Below, one piece after another: positions 59,787 through 64,000 of a DNA stretch of 64,000 bases. The stretch's first letter is position 1, and each line of letters opens with the position of its first letter. The stretch is from assembly GCF_028288205.1 (NCBI RefSeq), contig NZ_JAQBOD010000012.1:44734-108733 (forward strand). The letters are read 5' to 3'. Under the pieces are notes generated by a model. It was not told the DNA's origin. It ran no database searches and saw nothing but the letters and a program-made list of their open reading frames with translations. This stretch comes from Mucilaginibacter sp. (GTDB lineage: Bacteria; Bacteroidota; Bacteroidia; Sphingobacteriales; Sphingobacteriaceae). The translations under genes and the position numbers were made by a program.

Positions 59787-61121
59787 ATGAGTAAGCTTTG
59801 GCAAAAAACCACTAATGTTAATGAGCTGGTAGAAAACTTTACCGTTGGCCGCGATACGGAGTTTGATGCCCAAATGGCCGCGTTTGATGTGCTGGGTTCG
59901 TTGGCGCATACACAAATGCTGCAAAGCATTGGTTTAATGAGCGCCGATGATCTGGGACTTGTGCAACGCGAGCTAAAAAATATTTATGTCGATATTGAAA
60001 AAGGCAATTTTACCATAGAGCCGGGTGTGGAAGATGTACACTCGCAGGTTGAAATGCTGCTTACCCAGCGCATTGGCGATGCCGGCAAAAAAATACATAG
60101 CGGCCGCTCACGTAACGACCAGGTTTTGGTTGACCTGAAACTATTTTTCAGACATGAATTACAACAGATTGTAGAAGAAACCAAAACTTTATTTGATCAG
60201 CTAATAGAGTTGAGCGAAAAACATAAAAATACATTATTACCCGGCTATACGCATTTACAGGTAGCCATGCCGTCCTCTTTTGGGCTATGGTTTGGCGCTT
60301 ATGCCGAGAGTTTGGCAGATGATATGGAACTGGTATTAGCTGCTTATAAGATCACCAATAAAAACCCATTAGGTTCGGCAGCGGGGTATGGTTCATCGTT
60401 CCCCCTAAACCGTACTATGACTACCGAGCTGTTAGGTTTTGACAGTCTGAATTACAATGTAGTTTACGCGCAAATGGGTCGTGGTAAAACAGAAAGGATA
60501 ATTGCGCAGGCTTTATCATCTGTAGCCGCAACGCTGGCTAAAATGGCTATGGACCAGGCTTTGTATTTAAGTCAGAATTTTGCATTTGTGAGCTATCCTG
60601 ATACTTTAACCACCGGCAGCAGCATTATGCCGCATAAAAAGAACCCCGACGTTTGGGAAATTATGCGCGGTAAATGTAATCGTTTGCAAGCCCTGCCAAA
60701 TGATGTAGCCATGATGACCACCAACCTGCCGTCCGGCTATCACCGTGAATTGCAGTTGTTAAAGGAACTATTATTTCCGGCGTTTACAGATTTGAAAAGT
60801 TGCTTGCACATGGCAACCTTTATGCTGCAAAACATCACTATAAATACCGAAATATTAAACGACCCCAAATACGCGTACCTGTTTAGTGTGGAAGAAGTTA
60901 ACCGTTTGGTATTAAGCGGCACACCTTTTCGCGATGCTTATAAACAAGTTGGATTAGCTATTGAAAAAGGTGAATTTAACCCCGACCAGCAACTTAACCA
61001 TACCCACGAAGGCAGCATAGGCAATTTATACAATGAGCAAATTACCGATGCCATGAATAAAATTGTAGATAGCTTTAATTTTGATACAGTAGCCTGGGCC
61101 ATTGCGAAATTGGTGAAATAA
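59787..61121 (+). CDS. argH: Argininosuccinate lyase
   Basis: A 444-residue lyase of the fumarase/aspartase superfamily that splits argininosuccinate to arginine and fumarate, the last step of arginine synthesis. The signature GSSIMPHKKNPD (about 271-282), VEDVHSQVEM and IHSGRSRNDQ are intact. The ArgE-like gene 469 bases upstream supports the pathway. The start ATG lies six bases after the last ATCGTAA repeat, with no Shine-Dalgarno. Confidence 0.96.
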   Translation: MSKLWQKTTNVNELVENFTVGRDTEFDAQMAAFDVLGSLAHTQMLQSIGLMSADDLGLVQRELKNIYVDIEKGNFTIEPGVEDVHSQVEMLLTQRIGDAGKKIHSGRSRNDQVLVDLKLFFRHELQQIVEETKTLFDQLIELSEKHKNTLLPGYTHLQVAMPSSFGLWFGAYAESLADDMELVLAAYKITNKNPLGSAAGYGSSFPLNRTMTTELLGFDSLNYNVVYAQMGRGKTERIIAQALSSVAATLAKMAMDQALYLSQNFAFVSYPDTLTTGSSIMPHKKNPDVWEIMRGKCNRLQALPNDVAMMTTNLPSGYHRELQLLKELLFPAFTDLKSCLHMATFMLQNITINTEILNDPKYAYLFSVEEVNRLVLSGTPFRDAYKQVGLAIEKGEFNPDQQLNHTHEGSIGNLYNEQITDAMNKIVDSFNFDTVAWAIAKLVK

Positions 61122-61140
61122 TTACAGATCAAAAAGGGGT

Positions 61141-61211
61141 GTCATCCTGAGCTCAGTCGAAGGATGTGCGTAAAGACTTGCCCACTATGCTTCGACGGGC
61201 TCAGCATTACA
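61141..61211. repeat. Palindromic repeat, copy F (variant)
   Basis: GTCATCCTGAGCTCAGTCGA and the partly complementary CTTCGACGGGCTCAGCATTAC form imperfect arms after the argH stop. It is a common intergenic repeat form. The gap to ywbE holds only this. Confidence 0.6.
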
Positions 61212-61232
61212 GCTCGTTAACACTATAAAACT

Positions 61233-61433
61233 ATGAGCGGACAAAATCGAAAAGACATATATCCGGGATTGGAAGTTGATATCATCCTGAAAAAAGACCA
61301 ACGCTCCGGCAAACTAACGCGTGGTATAGTTAAAGACCTGCTTACCAGTTCTACATTTCACTCACGTGGGATAAAAGTACGTTTAGAAGACGGGCAGGTT
61401 GGTCGCGTAGCAGAAATTGTTGACGAGTTGTAG
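61233..61433 (+). CDS. YwbE-family protein
   Basis: A 66-residue protein that is a complete YwbE-like sequence: YPGLEVDIILKKDQRSGKL, TRGIVKDLLTSS and GIKVRLEDGQVGRVAEIV. The KOW-like beta folding may bind nucleic acid. Role is unknown. It is 32 bases upstream of a DUF1345 gene. Confidence 0.88.
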   Translation: MSGQNRKDIYPGLEVDIILKKDQRSGKLTRGIVKDLLTSSTFHSRGIKVRLEDGQVGRVAEIVDEL

Positions 61434-61465
61434 TATATTGCCTTTCAATAATCAGTACTTAACCA

Positions 61466-62167
61466 ATGGCTAAAAAAATCTTTCCAAAAAAACTAACGCT
61501 TCCCAACTATGCATTTTTCAAGCTTGATGCACACTACCGGGTATATTTCTCTTTTGTTTTTGCTGCTATAGTGTTTTTTTATAGCCGTACAAAATATAGT
61601 GTACCTGCAGTAGCTTTAATTACATGGGTTGCATTTGCTTTAGCCGTAATTATAATGGATTGGATAATTATTTTAAACGCTCATCCGCGCGAAATAAGAA
61701 AGATAGCTAAACTGCAGGATTCCAGCCGGACCTTAATATTCTTGTTTGTTGTAGCCGCTTCAATAATTAGTTTGGGCGCGATATTATTTTTGTTAAAATC
61801 AACAAAAGGGCAGGCCGAGGCCGATGTCACCGGTCATATTTTATTGGCAATGGCGTCGGTTATCGTATCATGGTGGCTGGTACACACCCTGTTTACCATG
61901 CGTTACGCGCATATGTATTATGACACTGATATGGATGATGGTCAAACAAAGCCACTTGGCGGCCTGCAGTTTCCTGATGAAACAGAACCTGATTATTTGG
62001 ACTTTATCTATTTCTCTTTCGTTATTGGAATGACCTTCCAGGTATCAGATGTAGAGATATCAGACCGACACATGCGCAGGCTGGCCTGGATGCACGGCTT
62101 AATATCCTTCGCTTTTAACACTACTATAGTGGCGTTGAGTATTAATATTGTGTCGAGTATGATATAG
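61466..62167 (+). CDS. DUF1345 membrane protein
   Basis: A 233-residue protein with five membrane helices (for example FVFAAIVFFYS, ITWVAFALAVIIMDWIIIL, LIFLFVVAASIISLGAILFL). The DUF1345 signature ETEPDYLDFIYFSFVIGMTF followed by QVSDVEISDRHMRRLAWMHG is clear. It resembles the core of small potassium-channel-like proteins but has no proven activity. Confidence 0.88.
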   Translation: MAKKIFPKKLTLPNYAFFKLDAHYRVYFSFVFAAIVFFYSRTKYSVPAVALITWVAFALAVIIMDWIIILNAHPREIRKIAKLQDSSRTLIFLFVVAASIISLGAILFLLKSTKGQAEADVTGHILLAMASVIVSWWLVHTLFTMRYAHMYYDTDMDDGQTKPLGGLQFPDETEPDYLDFIYFSFVIGMTFQVSDVEISDRHMRRLAWMHGLISFAFNTTIVALSINIVSSMI

Positions 62168-62299
62168 GTTACCGCGCTCTGTTAGAACGCGCGCCGTTGA
62201 CTCACCCACCTATGCTTCACTGGGCAACCCTCTTCGCTGCGCGTAAAGAGGGTTGGGATAGTTCAAAAATAAAAACCACCCTCTTTCCGACAAAGGCGC

Positions 62300-62480
62300 A
62301 ATGTCATTAAGTTAAGGGAACCCCATCGGGGTTCAAGGTCGGTAGCAAAATAAATACAAGGAAATACCGTGCCGTCAGGTACCGAACTTCGCCGATTGCT
62401 GCGTATCTGACGGCACGCCAAATGATTTATATCACGTTTTCCTACCGACGTTTTGCACCTACGGCGCATTTTTTCGATGG
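62300..62480. mobile_element. MITE-like palindromic element, copy 2 (right end truncated)
   Basis: Near-repeat of 36679-36882: ATGTCATTAAGTTAAGGGAA left end, inner arms at 62369-62382 and 62402-62415 (GTGCCGTCAGGTAC and GTATCTGACGGCAC), and CCTACCGACGTTTTGCACCT. The right terminal repeat is missing. Like copy 1 it ends just after a minus-strand gene (MFS, stop 62492). The rest of the gap 62168-62491 has a hairpin AACCCTCTT/AAAGAGGGTT near 62227-62255 and no gene. Confidence 0.75.
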
Positions 62481-62491
62481 CCATCGCCGCC

Positions 62492-63790
62492 CTACTCTCC
62501 TTCTATCTTCGAATATTTTCTTGTATCCTTCATTGTAGCATATATAATGAGCGACACCAAAATACAACCCGTTACATACCAATAGAACCATTCCTGATGA
62601 CCGGCGCTTTTAAATGACAATGCCAACGGTTCGGCAGTGCCACCGAATATGGATACGGCTACCCCATACGGAAACCCAACGCCCAAGGCGCGTACATTAG
62701 CGGGAAAAAGCTCTGCCTTTACAACCGCGTTTATGGATGTATAGCCACTTACGATGATCAGTGCACACATAATAAGGGCGAAAGCTACCCATACATCTTT
62801 GGTATGCCCCAACATCGTTAAAATAGGCACAGTTGCTAACGATCCGCATATACCAAATCCGATCAATAAAGGTTTGCGCCCAATTTTATCAGACAATAAA
62901 CCAAATACCGGCTGCAATAGCATAAATACTATCAGCGTAAGCGTTGAGATTAATGTTGCGCCGGCTTTTGAAAAACCTGAGGTTATCACCAAAAACTTTT
63001 GCATGTAGGTGGTAAATGTATAGAAGGCTACCGTACCGCCCAGGGTCAAACCAAATACCGTAAGCACAGCTTTGGGATGTTCGGCCAATGCCTTTAATGT
63101 TCCGCGGGATGAGCGGGCCTTTTCATCTTTTTCAATAGTTACCGATTCCTGCAAGCTGCGGCGCAAATACATAACCGTTACCGCCAATACAGCCCCTATA
63201 GCAAACGGAATGCGCCAACCCCAGGCATGTAATTGTTCTTCGGTTAAAAACGCACGCTGCAGCAATACAAGCACGCCTAATGCTATTAATTGCCCCGCAA
63301 TTAGTGTTACATATTGAAAGCTTGAATAAAAACCACGGTGCTTTTTGGTAGCCATTTCGCTTAAATAAGTGGCGCTGGTGCCGTATTCGCCGCCAACGCT
63401 CAGGCCCTGTATTATTCTTGCCAATAGTAATATAATGGGCGCGGCAATGCCAATTTGTTTATAGCCCGGCGTTACAGCAATAAGCAACGAGCCAACACTC
63501 ATTAACATTACCGATAAGGTTAACGCGGTTTTACGACCGTTCCTATCCGCATAAGTGCCCATTACCCAGCCCCCTATGGGTCGCATTAAAAAACCAATAG
63601 CAAATATGCCCGAGGTATTTAATAACTGCACCAACTCACTGCTCTTAGGAAAAAACGCTGCCGAAAAATACAATGAGAATGCGGTGTATACGTACCAGTC
63701 GTACCACTCCACTAAATTACCTAATGAGCCGCCTATGATAGACTTAATGCGATGGGCTGTGGTTGGGGTGAGGATGGCTTCGGATTGCAT
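62492..63790 (-). CDS. MFS metabolite:proton symporter (KgtP/ShiA-like)
   Basis: A 432-residue transporter with 12 predicted helices of the metabolite:H+ symporter (MHS) branch. GNLVEWYDWYVYTAFSLYF near residue 25, the loop 2-3 signature GTYADRNGRKTAL and IQGLSVGGEYGTSATYLSE are characteristic of KgtP, ShiA and ProP relatives. A dicarboxylate or related organic acid is a plausible substrate. It is a single gene, with the MITE copy 2 after its stop. Confidence 0.92.
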   Translation of the reverse strand: MQSEAILTPTTAHRIKSIIGGSLGNLVEWYDWYVYTAFSLYFSAAFFPKSSELVQLLNTSGIFAIGFLMRPIGGWVMGTYADRNGRKTALTLSVMLMSVGSLLIAVTPGYKQIGIAAPIILLLARIIQGLSVGGEYGTSATYLSEMATKKHRGFYSSFQYVTLIAGQLIALGVLVLLQRAFLTEEQLHAWGWRIPFAIGAVLAVTVMYLRRSLQESVTIEKDEKARSSRGTLKALAEHPKAVLTVFGLTLGGTVAFYTFTTYMQKFLVITSGFSKAGATLISTLTLIVFMLLQPVFGLLSDKIGRKPLLIGFGICGSLATVPILTMLGHTKDVWVAFALIMCALIIVSGYTSINAVVKAELFPANVRALGVGFPYGVAVSIFGGTAEPLALSFKSAGHQEWFYWYVTGCILVSLIIYATMKDTRKYSKIEGE

Positions 63791-63840
63791 GATGGTGATT
63801 TATAAGTTAAATATAGAAGATTACAACAATACAACACAAT

Positions 63841-63873
63841 TTGTCATTTCGAACGAGGTGAGAGGAGAAATCT
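63841..63873. repeat. Repeat half, copy G (TTGTCATTTCGAAC)
   Basis: Same family as copy D (27731), only the left arm seen, joined directly to the GGCTAAAGCC repeat. Confidence 0.55.
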
Positions 63874-64000
63874 CAGGGCAATCGCTTTTAAAATTGCAGG
63901 CAGACATAGCTCCCAAATATAAGTACCGGTTTTGGCTAAAGCCCGTCTATAATTATAATCTTAGCCCGTTGGCTGAAGCCAACGGCAATGAAAAAACTAT
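63873..64000. repeat. GGCTAAAGCC-type dispersed repeat, copy 2 (cut by window end)
   Basis: Close match of the 50969-51214 element: core 63916-63999 equals 51001-51083 with about three differences. The left part contains CAGGGCAATCGCTTTTAAAA, complementary to the right end of copy 1, which helps to define the ends of the element. It continues past the window. Confidence 0.75.

Overview
The window looks like chromosomal DNA of a Sphingobacteriaceae-type Bacteroidota (Mucilaginibacter or Pedobacter-like). The reasons are moderate-to-low GC, a gliding-motility GldC, a type IX secretion C-terminal sorting domain, carboxypeptidase-regulatory-domain proteins, DUF2723, DUF2911, DUF3810 and DUF6515 families, an FtsK-LolA gene order, an arginine pathway arranged as an M20 deacetylase followed by ArgH, and promoters of the Bacteroidota TTG / TAnnTTTG type. 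No rRNA, tRNA, CRISPR array, prophage or transposase gene was seen.

Layout. Positions 1-4.2 kb hold the tail of a partial gene, Maf, an ArsR/SRPBCC/DHFR-like accessory group and a membrane Ser/Thr kinase. Positions 4.4-17.4 kb form a long minus-strand block: KdsC, IscX, a 2Fe-2S ferredoxin, a DUF2520 protein and cytochrome c maturation System I genes (ccmF, ccmE, ccmD, ccmC, ccmB). This block is interrupted by a T9SS cargo protein, glutamate dehydrogenase and two tandem carboxypeptidase-regulatory-domain paralogues. No ccmA is present. Positions 17.7-32.6 kb carry Ogt, a GldC operon, an RhlE-like helicase, dihydroorotase, a DUF2723 mannosyltransferase-like membrane protein, a metallo-beta-lactamase-fold/oxidoreductase pair, thioredoxin, and the DUF3810, DUF2911 and DUF6515 proteins. 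Positions 32.8-41.6 kb hold a UBP-type zinc finger protein, a histidine kinase, an Anbu proteasome-like peptidase with a transglutaminase, and a 1313-residue Pls/PosA-type membrane non-ribosomal peptide synthetase divergent from its probable phosphopantetheinyl transferase. Positions 41.9-53.7 kb include a CocE/NonD hydrolase, secreted repeat proteins, an ankyrin protein, FtsK, a LolA-like carrier and a PhnP-like hydrolase. Positions 53.8-64 kb hold a deleted class A beta-lactamase remnant, an amidase, an AraC/SDR pair, DUF72, ArgE-like and ArgH genes with a four-helix-bundle gene inserted between them, YwbE, DUF1345 and an MFS symporter.

Non-coding structure is the least ordinary part. Two intergenic regions (36370-36587 and 49937-50145) carry arrays of the heptamer TGAAACA with almost the same spacing. 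The ccmB/ogt intergenic region carries a GTGTAC array with an exact 10-bp period. The four-helix-bundle gene is enclosed by two inverted arrays of a 7-bp repeat. Several palindromic dispersed repeat families (at about 0.1, 6.4, 15.4, 27.8, 36.7, 41.8, 51.0, 57.1, 61.1, 62.3 and 63.9 kb) sit between genes. An orphan intrinsic terminator at 31.3 kb suggests an unannotated small RNA.

Most promising systems: the Pls-like synthetase with its transferase (an unknown, possibly polymeric peptide product), the Anbu-transglutaminase pair, the TGAAACA arrays, and the IVS-like four-helix-bundle unit. Functions are assigned from motifs read by eye. No database search or alignment program was run.
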